The notes under the pieces are model-generated. The model worked only from the letters and a program-made list of their open reading frames with translations, was not told the origin of the DNA and ran no database searches. Both the position numbers and the translations under genes were made by a program. Shown here in pieces: positions 1-5,340 of a stretch of 5,340 nucleotides of DNA (the stretch's first letter is position 1; every line of letters begins with the position of its first letter). Location of the stretch: positions 1 to 5,340 of the forward strand of contig JAPKGD010000169.1 in NCBI GenBank assembly GCA_026648125.1. The letters run 5' to 3'. This DNA is from Bdellovibrionales bacterium (GTDB lineage Bacteria; Bdellovibrionota; Bdellovibrionia; Bdellovibrionales; UBA1609).

Positions 1-1027
1 GTACTTCTTTCCCCGTTTCAATAGATTCATAGATGGCCGAAATCAGCTCCAAAGACTTGCGCCCCTCAAGCCCATCAACCAACGCCGCTCGACCCTCACG
101 AATCGACTCAACAACCTTGTTTAAATACTCGACATGGCCAAAGCCGTAAACGTCTGGTGGCATCACGCTGTACTTGGAGACAATTTCTTTATCTTCTGCA
201 GTGGGTTCGTCAAAATTCCAAGTTTTCATTTCATTAACTGCAAAGCCGGCAATTTCTACTGAACCTTTTTCGCCCAATATTGAAATTGACCCCTCGAGAT
301 CCTTGGGGCGGGTGGCGGTGGTCGCTTCGATCACGCCCAAAGCGCCATTTTTAAATTTGAGAATTACAACTCCCGTATCTTCCGTTTCTATATTAACGAG
401 TGCCGTTGAGGCTTTAGCAAACACGGATTCGACGTCTCCCATCATCCACTGCAACAAATCCACATGGTGACTGGCTTGATTCGCGAAGACGCCACCATCA
501 TAGGCCCATGTGCCTCGCCAAGAATCTTGATCATAATAAGCTTGCTTGCGGCACCAGCGAACCCGAACCGTTCCCATAACCAGCTTTCCAAAACGACCAC
601 CCTCGAGTGCCTCTCGCAGCTTTTTTACGGGTTGGTTGTAGCGGTTTTGCTTGACCACAAAGAGTCTCACGCCCGCACGATCTGCGGCGGCAACCATTCG
701 GTCTGCGTCGCTCAACGTGAGTGCCATGGGCTTTTCAACCACAAGGTGCTTTCCATACTCTGCCATTTCCACAGCGTGTTGGGCATGGAGGCCACTCGGC
801 GTGAGAATACTCACAACATCGATTTCATCGCCCATTTCTCGCACCATGGTGTGCATGTCGGAAAAGTAGGGAACATTATATTTTTTCCCAAGTGCTTCGG
901 CGCGCTCGGGTCGAATATCGCAAACGGCAGTTAGTTTGGCCTGAGTAATCTTACCTTCACCCAAGGCCGAGGCATGCTTTGGTGCTATACGGCCGCAGCC
1001 GATCAGAGCAAATTTGAGCTGATTCAT
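1..1027 (-). CDS. Gfo/Idh/MocA-family oxidoreductase, WlbA/WbpB-like nucleotide-sugar 3-dehydrogenase (C-terminus cut by window edge)
   Basis: My reading of the minus strand from the ATG at 1027 stays open for 342 codons to the left edge. Seen: an N-terminal NAD(P)-binding Rossmann motif (GCGRIA, residues 10-15), the EKP motif (98-100, Lys99), a KQNRYN segment (126-131), WRGTWAYDGG (170-179), and NQASHHVDLLQW (183-194), where His187 and Asp190 fit the family HxxD catalytic pattern. Known: Gfo/Idh/MocA enzymes of the WlbA/WbpB group oxidise C3 of UDP-GlcNAcA with NAD+, opening the route to 2,3-diacetamido sugars of O-antigens. Family members are about 315-350 residues, so only a few codons should be missing. 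The start is supported by a TAAGGAGA ribosome site 7 nt upstream. The gene is divergent from the dehydratase. Membership of the fold is firm; the exact substrate is inference, and UDP-GlcNAc or another NDP-sugar is possible, since no partner aminotransferase or acetyltransferase is visible. Confidence 0.9.
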   Translation of the reverse strand, partial: MNQLKFALIGCGRIAPKHASALGEGKITQAKLTAVCDIRPERAEALGKKYNVPYFSDMHTMVREMGDEIDVVSILTPSGLHAQHAVEMAEYGKHLVVEKPMALTLSDADRMVAAADRAGVRLFVVKQNRYNQPVKKLREALEGGRFGKLVMGTVRVRWCRKQAYYDQDSWRGTWAYDGGVFANQASHHVDLLQWMMGDVESVFAKASTALVNIETEDTGVVILKFKNGALGVIEATTATRPKDLEGSISILGEKGSVEIAGFAVNEMKTWNFDEPTAEDKEIVSKYSVMPPDVYGFGHVEYLNKVVESIREGRAALVDGLEGRKSLELISAIYESIETGKEV

Positions 1028-1034
1028 AATATAG

Positions 1035-1042
1035 TCTCCTTA
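1035..1042 (-). promoter_or_regulatory. Strong Shine-Dalgarno site for the WlbA/WbpB-like dehydrogenase
   Basis: The minus strand reads TAAGGAGA, a near-perfect anti-SD match, separated by 7 nt (CTATATT) from the ATG at 1027. This fixes the start codon of the dehydrogenase and suggests efficient translation. Confidence 0.85.
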
Positions 1043-1062
1043 TGCAGGGGCTGCGTCGGCAT

Positions 1063-1092
1063 GGTATAGCAAAGGGAAGCGCTCCGTCGCAA
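1063..1092 (-). promoter_or_regulatory. Possible sigma-70-type promoter for the dehydrogenase
   Basis: On the minus strand TTGCGA (1092-1087, four of six matches to TTGACA) lies 18 nt before TATACC (1068-1063, four of six matches to TATAAT). This would start transcription near 1056 and leave a leader of about 30 nt containing the strong ribosome site. Both boxes are imperfect, so this is a candidate only. No equally good pair was found for the plus-strand gene; the AT-rich AATAAT at 1119-1124 is the best -10-like element there, without a convincing -35. Confidence 0.3.
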
Positions 1093-1159
1093 ATGCTCAA
1101 ATCCCGTAATATGGCCCAAATAATGCGACGCACTATCGGCAACTTTTGACTCAGGGAGC

Positions 1160-1179
1160 AGGAACGGGCGATGACCTAG
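1160..1179 (+). promoter_or_regulatory. Possible two-codon leader ORF (Met-Thr-stop) with its own ribosome site
   Basis: AGGA at 1160-1163 sits 7 nt before an ATG at 1171, which opens a reading frame of ATG ACC TAG (1171-1179). The frame is the same as the dehydratase gene, whose ATG follows at 1186 after a second in-frame stop (TGA 1183-1185). The dehydratase ATG has a weaker, closer TAGGA (1177-1181, 4 nt spacing) that overlaps the leader stop codon. This could allow ribosome re-initiation or tune expression, or may be coincidence. Confidence 0.3.
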
Positions 1180-1185
1180 GACTGA

Positions 1186-3081
1186 ATGAAAAGAGTCATC
1201 CACCGATTTCGGCCTGGGGCCTTTAGTTTTAAGCACTTAGGGACTGATGCCCTGCTCATCGTGATCTCCCTTTACCTGAGCCTTTGGCTCAGGCTTGGTG
1301 AAGCACGCATCGACGAACACTTAGATGCCCTTAATCGCTTTGCTCTGATCTTTTTGGGGCTTCGGCTTTTAAGCCTATTAGGTTGGGGTGTTTATCAAAG
1401 CATGTGGCGCTACATTTCGATCCCTGATGCTTTGACCTTGGGCAAAGCGGTTTTGTTTTCGGTGCCTCTTTTGATTTCGGCCACTTATGTGCTGCCTGAT
1501 TTTGGATTAATTCCTCGCTCCTTGTTTTTTATTGATGCCTTTGTGGTGATGGCCCTTTTGATGGGTGCTCGCCTTTTGCGTCGCCGAGTGTATGAAGGGC
1601 AAGCGGCCAAGAGTGCCAAGGCCACTCAAAAAATGGGTAAGGTCATCATTTATGGGGCTGGCACTAATGGGCGACACTTGGCCCAACGCTTTGCCTCGGA
1701 CCCCGCACGTAACGTTGAGGTGCTTGGCTTTATTGATGATGACCCCAAAAAACGCGATCGACGTATTGGCGGTTTACAGGTCATTGGCAATGGCTCGGAA
1801 TTAGAAGAACTTGTCTATCGCACCGGGGCCACTGATCTCATCGTGGCTATTACCAATCCACCAACCGACTTGCTTAGGCAGCTGGTGGTGCTCGGCCGCA
1901 AATATCGCGTCCGCCCACAGGTCATAAACAACCTCAATGCTCAAGCCATTAACCCAAAGCAAGCCCAGCTTTATCGACAAGTGGAGCTCAGCGATTTGCT
2001 TAATCGGGCTCCTGCGCAAATTGACCTCGATGCCGTTCGCGGAATGATTCGCGGTCGACGAGTCCTGGTCACCGGAGCAGGGGGATCGATTGGCTCTGAG
2101 CTCGCGCGACAGGTTTCTCGCTTTGAACCGGCAAGACTTCTTTTGCTTGATCACTCCGAGTTTAATCTCTACGAAATCGATCGCGAGCTTAGGCCTTCCA
2201 CCGAAGCCGGGGGAACGGTTGTTCCGTTACTTCTCGATATCAAAGACAAAACGGCTTTGGCTCGCGTTTTTGAGGAATATCGCCCCGAGGTGATACTGCA
2301 TGCAGCAGCCTACAAGCATGTCCACCTAGTTGAAGCCAACCCCTTTGCTGCAGTTTTAAATAATGTATTGGGCACAAAAAATTTATTAGAGCTCGCCGAG
2401 CAATTTCGCAGCGAACGGTTTTTGCTGATTTCGACGGATAAAGCCGTCAATCCGGGCGGTGTTATGGGCGCCACGAAGCGCGTTTGTGAGCTGCTCGTAA
2501 CCAGATGGGGCTTTGCTCTGCAAAAGCCCTTTTCAAGTGTGCGCTTTGGCAACGTGTTGGGTTCAAGTGGCAGCTTGATTCCGCTTTTGCGGCAACAGAT
2601 TCAAGACGGTGGACCCATTACTCTTACTCACCCCGACATGACCCGATATTTTATGCTGATCCCCGAAGCCGTCTCTTTGGTGCTCATGTCGTCGTATTTA
2701 AGTCAGCCCGGCGACATCAGCGTCCTCCGCATGGGTGAGCCCATACGCATTTTTGATTTAGCAAAAAGCCTTTTGGCCCTCATGGGCCGAAATGAAGAAG
2801 AAGTGCCGATTATGTTTACGGGTGTTCGCCCTGGCGAAAAAATGTTTGAAGAGCTCTATTTGACGGGAGACGAGTTAACTACGCCTCACGAAGATATTCT
2901 CACCGTACCCATGGGCGACCTTCGCAGTGGTTTGTCCCGGGATGAGGTGGTTGTCAAAGCTCAGCGACTGATTCAGTTGGCTGAATCAGGTGATCCCGCC
3001 TGCCTGAGCGACTTACGAGCCCTTGTGGCCAGTGACCAGACCGCACCGCGCGTGGAAGTTGGTCGAACACCTTCAAATTAA
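1186..3081 (+). CDS. Membrane-bound nucleotide-sugar 4,6-dehydratase, FlaA1/CapD/WbpM family
   Basis: A 631-residue protein, close to the length of WbpM (about 665). In order: about four hydrophobic membrane segments (roughly residues 20-37, 51-70, 86-104, 111-130); a first Rossmann domain with GAGTNG (157-162); and a C-terminal extended SDR domain with TGAGGSIGSE (296-305), AAAYKHVHLVE (373-383), STDK (416-419), MGATK (427-431) and RFGNVLGSSGS (453-463). The usual catalytic Tyr of YxxxK is Met427, a known trait of the UDP-GlcNAc 4,6-dehydratases of this family (PglF, WbpM), where Asp/Lys of the STDK motif take part in catalysis. The expected product is UDP-4-keto-6-deoxy-GlcNAc, precursor of QuiNAc, FucNAc, bacillosamine and related sugars, made at the cytoplasmic membrane face. 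The ATG is preceded directly by in-frame TGA and TAG stops, which excludes a longer protein from an upstream ATG. Its stop codon overlaps the galE stop. Family assignment is firm; the substrate is inferred. Confidence 0.95.
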   Translation: MKRVIHRFRPGAFSFKHLGTDALLIVISLYLSLWLRLGEARIDEHLDALNRFALIFLGLRLLSLLGWGVYQSMWRYISIPDALTLGKAVLFSVPLLISATYVLPDFGLIPRSLFFIDAFVVMALLMGARLLRRRVYEGQAAKSAKATQKMGKVIIYGAGTNGRHLAQRFASDPARNVEVLGFIDDDPKKRDRRIGGLQVIGNGSELEELVYRTGATDLIVAITNPPTDLLRQLVVLGRKYRVRPQVINNLNAQAINPKQAQLYRQVELSDLLNRAPAQIDLDAVRGMIRGRRVLVTGAGGSIGSELARQVSRFEPARLLLLDHSEFNLYEIDRELRPSTEAGGTVVPLLLDIKDKTALARVFEEYRPEVILHAAAYKHVHLVEANPFAAVLNNVLGTKNLLELAEQFRSERFLLISTDKAVNPGGVMGATKRVCELLVTRWGFALQKPFSSVRFGNVLGSSGSLIPLLRQQIQDGGPITLTHPDMTRYFMLIPEAVSLVLMSSYLSQPGDISVLRMGEPIRIFDLAKSLLALMGRNEEEVPIMFTGVRPGEKMFEELYLTGDELTTPHEDILTVPMGDLRSGLSRDEVVVKAQRLIQLAESGDPACLSDLRALVASDQTAPRVEVGRTPSN

Positions 3082-4061
3082 AGTTTATGGGCTTTTGATT
3101 TCTGCCAGCGCACGGCGGTCTCGATGATGTTATTCAGCGATGAGTACTTGGGCTGCCAGCCGAGTTCTCTTTGAATCTTCTGGGGGTCAGCGACCAGAGT
3201 GGCCGGATCGCCTGGGCGGCGGGGCCCCATTGAACGCTTGACCGGCTTTCCCGTAACTCGCTCTACCTCATCAATCACCTGAGCCACAGAAAACCCAGAG
3301 CCCGTTCCCACATTGTATGCGTGAAATGCCCCAAGGCTCGTGGACAGAGCGTCGAGCGCTAAGAGGTGTGCTTCTGCAAGGTCCGTGACATGGACATAAT
3401 CTCGCACACAGGTGCCGTCCTGAGTGTCGTAATCATCGCCAAAAACTCTAAGCTCGTAGTTTTGCTCGAGCGAAGCTCTGATCGCCAAGGGAATGAGGTG
3501 AGTCTCTGGATTGTGATCTTCGCCAATTTCTGCCTCTCCTGATGCGCCTGAAGCGTTAAAATATCTCAGTGCAACCGCGCCCACCTGATGCGACTGAGAC
3601 AGCGCCTCAAGCACATTTTCTACTGCCAGCTTACTTTGGCCATAGGGATTAATGGGCTTTCGCGATTCTCCCTCACCAATCGGAACTCTTTCTGGAGTGC
3701 CATAGACTGCACAGGTGCTTGAAAATACAATCTTTCGAACATCCGTTTTCAGCAGAGCTTTTAAGAATTCTGTCGAGGCCACAACGTTGTTATCAAAGTA
3801 CTTCAACGGATCGCGAACCGATTCGCCAACAATCGATGATGCTGCAAAGTGAATAACGGCATCGATTGAATACTCGCGAATAACTCGCTCGACCACATCG
3901 GCTTGCCGAATGTCGCCCTCAACCAGAGGCCCCCACTTCACAAAAGAACGATGACCGGTGGAAAGATTATCAAGCACGACGGGCTTATGCCCCCGCTCAG
4001 CTAGGAGCTTACAAGTGTGCGAACCGATATAGCCTGCGCCACCGGTTACAAGAATATTCAT
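3078..4061 (-). CDS. galE: UDP-glucose 4-epimerase
   Basis: A 327-residue extended SDR protein, slightly shorter than E. coli GalE (338). Seen: the NAD-binding motif GGAGYIGS (7-14), HFAA (71-74), SST (114-116), catalytic Tyr140 and Lys144 in YGQSK, RYFNASGA (166-173), CVRDYVHV (218-225) and RRPGDP (281-286). It interconverts UDP-Glc and UDP-Gal in the cytoplasm with tightly bound NAD+; some homologues also use UDP-GlcNAc/GalNAc, and this cannot be told apart by eye. The gene begins 3 nt after the stop of the upstream methyltransferase gene. The only SD-like site (GAGG, 4079-4076) is 14 nt away and lies inside that gene, so translational coupling is likely. Its TAA stop shares the palindromic TTAA with the stop of the convergent dehydratase gene, leaving no space for a terminator between them. 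In this context it probably supplies Gal or GalNAc for the glycan. Confidence 0.95.
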   Translation of the reverse strand: MNILVTGGAGYIGSHTCKLLAERGHKPVVLDNLSTGHRSFVKWGPLVEGDIRQADVVERVIREYSIDAVIHFAASSIVGESVRDPLKYFDNNVVASTEFLKALLKTDVRKIVFSSTCAVYGTPERVPIGEGESRKPINPYGQSKLAVENVLEALSQSHQVGAVALRYFNASGASGEAEIGEDHNPETHLIPLAIRASLEQNYELRVFGDDYDTQDGTCVRDYVHVTDLAEAHLLALDALSTSLGAFHAYNVGTGSGFSVAQVIDEVERVTGKPVKRSMGPRRPGDPATLVADPQKIQRELGWQPKYSSLNNIIETAVRWQKSKAHKL

Positions 4062-4064
4062 AGG

Positions 4065-4637
4065 CTATTTTACGACCTCAAGAACAGTGATCACATCACT
4101 CCCGGGAAACACAAAAGCCGAATTCTTTTCCCACTTATCAAGACCACGAAGTTTCACGATCAGTGCGCCGATCTTATTTCTCAGCGACTTATTAAAGGTC
4201 ACATGAACTTGCTTTGGCCGAAAGGTGCCGGCTTGAGCGGCCAAGTAATTGCCCTCCATAAAACCTTCATGCCAGCGCGAGGACATATGCCGGCAATGGG
4301 TGGGATCATTCCAAGAATTGAGCGACGAAAAATGCGGGGTTTCAAAGTAAATAGTCGCCCCCGCCGCGGCCACCCGAGGAAGTTCGCGCATGAAGTTCAC
4401 CAAGTTATCCACATGCTCCACCACGTGCCGAACAATTATAAACTTGTAACTATCGGCTTTGAGCGGCCAGGGTGTGACATTCAAATCCACAACCTGATCC
4501 ACACCCTCGTAAGGATGGATATCTACACCAAAGCTGCCAGGAACCTTGTTCATTTCACAGCCCACGTCGAGGACCTGGGAAGAGGGCACATTGAGTTTGA
4601 GCGGGCCTAATTTGGTGGCTTGTCTTTCAATTTCCAT
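4065..4637 (-). CDS. Class I SAM-dependent methyltransferase-like protein
   Basis: A small protein of 190 residues from the ATG at 4637; an in-frame TTG at 4658 would give 197. Neither start has a good SD: GGGG at 4663-4660 is only 1 nt from that TTG and 4 nt from the next. Numbering from 4658, the Methyltransf_11-like core shows motif I VLDVGCEMNK (29-38), GVDIHP (44-49) with the acidic residue after strand 2, DLN (58-60), VRHVVEHVDN (76-85) and ETPHFSSLNSWNDPTH (106-121). The last block resembles small methyltransferases common in O-antigen and capsule loci. Motif I carries Glu35 where a Gly normally follows GC, so SAM binding may be altered. The acceptor is unknown: a sugar hydroxyl or a nucleotide-sugar is likely from context. 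The gene lies 3 nt upstream of galE and forms a transcription unit with it. Fold assignment is good; catalytic activity is less sure. Confidence 0.8.
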   Translation of the reverse strand: MEIERQATKLGPLKLNVPSSQVLDVGCEMNKVPGSFGVDIHPYEGVDQVVDLNVTPWPLKADSYKFIIVRHVVEHVDNLVNFMRELPRVAAAGATIYFETPHFSSLNSWNDPTHCRHMSSRWHEGFMEGNYLAAQAGTFRPKQVHVTFNKSLRNKIGALIVKLRGLDKWEKNSAFVFPGSDVITVLEVVK

Positions 4638-4705
4638 AAGGAATGGACTTAACAACAAGCCCCATTTGATTGCAAGACGTTAAATTTGGGCGCATCAGAG
4701 TTTTA

Positions 4706-4725
4706 GGGCCGAGCGAAGACGGCCC
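4706..4725. terminator. GC-rich hairpin between the exported-protein gene and the methyltransferase gene
   Basis: GGGCCG (4706-4711) and CGGCCC (4720-4725) form a perfect 6-bp stem with an 8-nt loop. It lies 10-29 nt past the stop codon of the 121-residue exported protein on the minus strand. The following minus-strand bases are TAAAACT, not a clean U-run, so intrinsic termination would be weak. It may instead attenuate read-through into, or stabilise the 3' end before, the methyltransferase-galE unit. Confidence 0.4.
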
Positions 4726-4734
4726 CCTTCAGCG

Positions 4735-5100
4735 CTATCGTTCTACCGAAATCAGTCGGAATTTTTTGGCAATGCGAATGGAAACATTCACATAATCGGT
4801 GTCACATGTGGCCAACTTTTCACTCAATGGAATGGCCACGACTTGTGAAAGCATCTCGTCGCCAGTGTCGTTCCAACCGGTATCGGCCAAACGAAGGGCC
4901 ATTCCGTTGGGCTGCTCGCTTGTGACACACTCGCCACCAAGTACTGAAAATTGATGTTCTTGCTCACCACCAGTAAAAAATAACTCTACAAATAAAGTTT
5001 GTGTGGGCCGGTCGTAACTTATGGCGCCAAATTCATATGAAAACGCCACCGCCGAGAAAGCCACAGTAAATGCCAAAACCAACGACTTAATCATGTTCAT
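4735..5100 (-). CDS. Small exported protein of unknown function
   Basis: I do not recognise this 121-residue protein. Seen: a classic Sec signal peptide with Lys5, a hydrophobic core of about residues 7-20, and AVA or AFS sites (residues 17-21) for signal peptidase I; there is no lipobox cysteine. The mature part is about 100 residues with just two cysteines (58 and 99), which could form one disulfide in the periplasm. It has alternating hydrophobic stretches suggesting a beta-rich fold and a basic C-terminal end (AKKFR, 111-115). Two starts fit: ATG 5100 with AAGGGG 6 nt upstream, or ATG 5094 (Met3) with GAGG 7 nt upstream; both keep the signal peptide. It is codirectional with the methyltransferase and galE but separated by 77-97 bp and a hairpin, so a role in glycan synthesis is not implied. 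Confidence 0.75.
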   Translation of the reverse strand: MNMIKSLVLAFTVAFSAVAFSYEFGAISYDRPTQTLFVELFFTGGEQEHQFSVLGGECVTSEQPNGMALRLADTGWNDTGDEMLSQVVAIPLSEKLATCDTDYVNVSIRIAKKFRLISVER

Positions 5101-5137
5101 ACCTCACCCCTTCAATTCCTTGCGTAGCCCGTTTTCT

Positions 5138-5165
5138 GGAAAAAAGGTACCAGGTACCCTTTCCC
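5138..5165. repeat. Double-GGTACC palindrome with A-rich and T-rich flanks (REP-like or terminator-like)
   Basis: GGTACC at 5146-5151 and 5153-5158 flank a single A (5152), making a perfect 13-bp palindrome. The pairing extends imperfectly outward: GG plus a run of six A on the left against CTTTCC on the right. Read on the minus strand it becomes a short hairpin followed by TTTTTT, which could stop transcription entering from the right before the exported-protein gene. Such compact palindromes with homopolymer flanks often occur as dispersed intergenic repeats. Only one copy is in this window, so its repeat status is inference. Confidence 0.5.
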
Positions 5166-5173
5166 GACCCACC

Positions 5174-5340
5174 TTGGCAAAAATAACAGACCTGTGGGCA
5201 ATGGCCCGAGACGGCGTCATCGATGCCAAGGTGATCTTTGACATGCGTGCCTCGGACATGGCAAAGCGGCGCGCCCGGGCCTCGATGTACGATCGCCGGC
5301 AGGAGACCAGCTCGACACATGCGGCCGCCGCAGCCGGCGG
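5174..5340 (+). CDS. Possible 5' part of an unrecognised gene running off the right edge
   Basis: The frame is open to the window end. From the ATG at 5201 it reads as a charged, helix-like sequence (MARDGVIDAKVIFDMRAS, then an Arg/Lys-rich stretch including AKRRARASMYDRRQE) and then a low-complexity Ala-rich run at the edge. Third codon positions from 5201 are G or C in 37 of 46 codons by my count, which favours real coding on this strand. The start is unclear: TTG 5174, ATG 5201 and GTG 5231 are in frame, none with a clear ribosome site, and the frame is also open leftward across the palindrome to an ATG at 5093 that overlaps the exported-protein gene. It could also be a gene fragment. No family is recognised and no function is proposed. 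Confidence 0.4.
   Translation, partial: MAKITDLWAMARDGVIDAKVIFDMRASDMAKRRARASMYDRRQETSSTHAAAAAG

Noticed and set aside
174..934. Open plus-strand frames opposite the dehydrogenase
   Set aside because: They lie wholly antisense to a continuous, motif-rich oxidoreductase and show no recognisable domain or sensible start signal.
1124..1132. TGCGACGCA inverted repeat in the divergent region as an operator
   Set aside because: Only 4-bp arms around one base; too short to call an operator without other copies or conservation.
957..1236. Short minus-strand frames across the divergent region
   Set aside because: They overlap both real start regions, lack ribosome sites and have no protein-like pattern.
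2461..2480. Met replacing the catalytic Tyr in the dehydratase as a sign of inactivation
   Set aside because: Met at this position followed by Lys four residues later is the normal state in the WbpM/PglF/FlaA1 dehydratase families.
4017..4610. A 197-residue plus-strand frame antisense to the methyltransferase and the start of galE
   Set aside because: Same size as the methyltransferase by coincidence of frame; the minus-strand protein has clear family motifs and this one has none.
5087..5320. A minus-strand 77-residue frame containing CPQVCYFC, suggestive of a zinc-binding cluster
   Set aside because: It overlaps the signal peptide start of the exported protein, includes the translated palindrome, and lies opposite a plus-strand frame with much stronger codon-position bias.

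Overview
The window looks like part of a bacterial cell-surface polysaccharide (LPS O-antigen, capsule or glycan) locus. GC content is moderate, near 50% by eye. Shine-Dalgarno sites, an Sec-type signal peptide and WbpM/WlbA/GalE-like enzymes point to a Gram-negative bacterium. A Bdellovibrionota or other deltaproteobacterial-type host is only a weak impression; nothing here settles the taxon.

Layout from left to right. (1) Positions 1-1027, minus strand: a Gfo/Idh/MocA-family sugar-nucleotide dehydrogenase of the WlbA/WbpB type, complete at its N-terminus and cut by the left edge only a few codons before its expected end. (2) Positions 1028-1185: a short divergent intergenic region with a strong RBS for the dehydrogenase and a possible two-codon leader ORF before the next gene. 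(3) Positions 1186-3081, plus strand: a full-length membrane-bound FlaA1/CapD/WbpM-type nucleotide-sugar 4,6-dehydratase. (4) Positions 3078-4061, minus strand: galE, convergent with the dehydratase gene; the two stop codons share one TTAA. (5) Positions 4065-4637 (or 4658), minus strand: a small SAM-dependent methyltransferase-like protein directly upstream of galE and probably translationally coupled to it. (6) Positions 4735-5100, minus strand: a small exported protein of unknown function. (7) Positions 5101-5340: a double GGTACC palindrome followed by a GC-rich stretch that looks like the start of an unrecognised plus-strand coding region running off the right edge.

How the genes may work together. 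The dehydratase would make a UDP-4-keto-6-deoxy-HexNAc. The dehydrogenase would oxidise C3 of a UDP-HexNAc(A) to open the 2,3-diamino sugar branch. GalE would interconvert Glc/Gal (or GlcNAc/GalNAc) nucleotides. The methyltransferase could modify a sugar or a biosynthetic intermediate. Glycosyltransferases, aminotransferases and the flippase are not in the window and would be expected to the left.

I see no CRISPR array, tRNA, rRNA, insertion sequence or defence system. The core is a conventional glycan-biosynthesis segment; the less ordinary parts are the junctions and the right-hand 240 bases.
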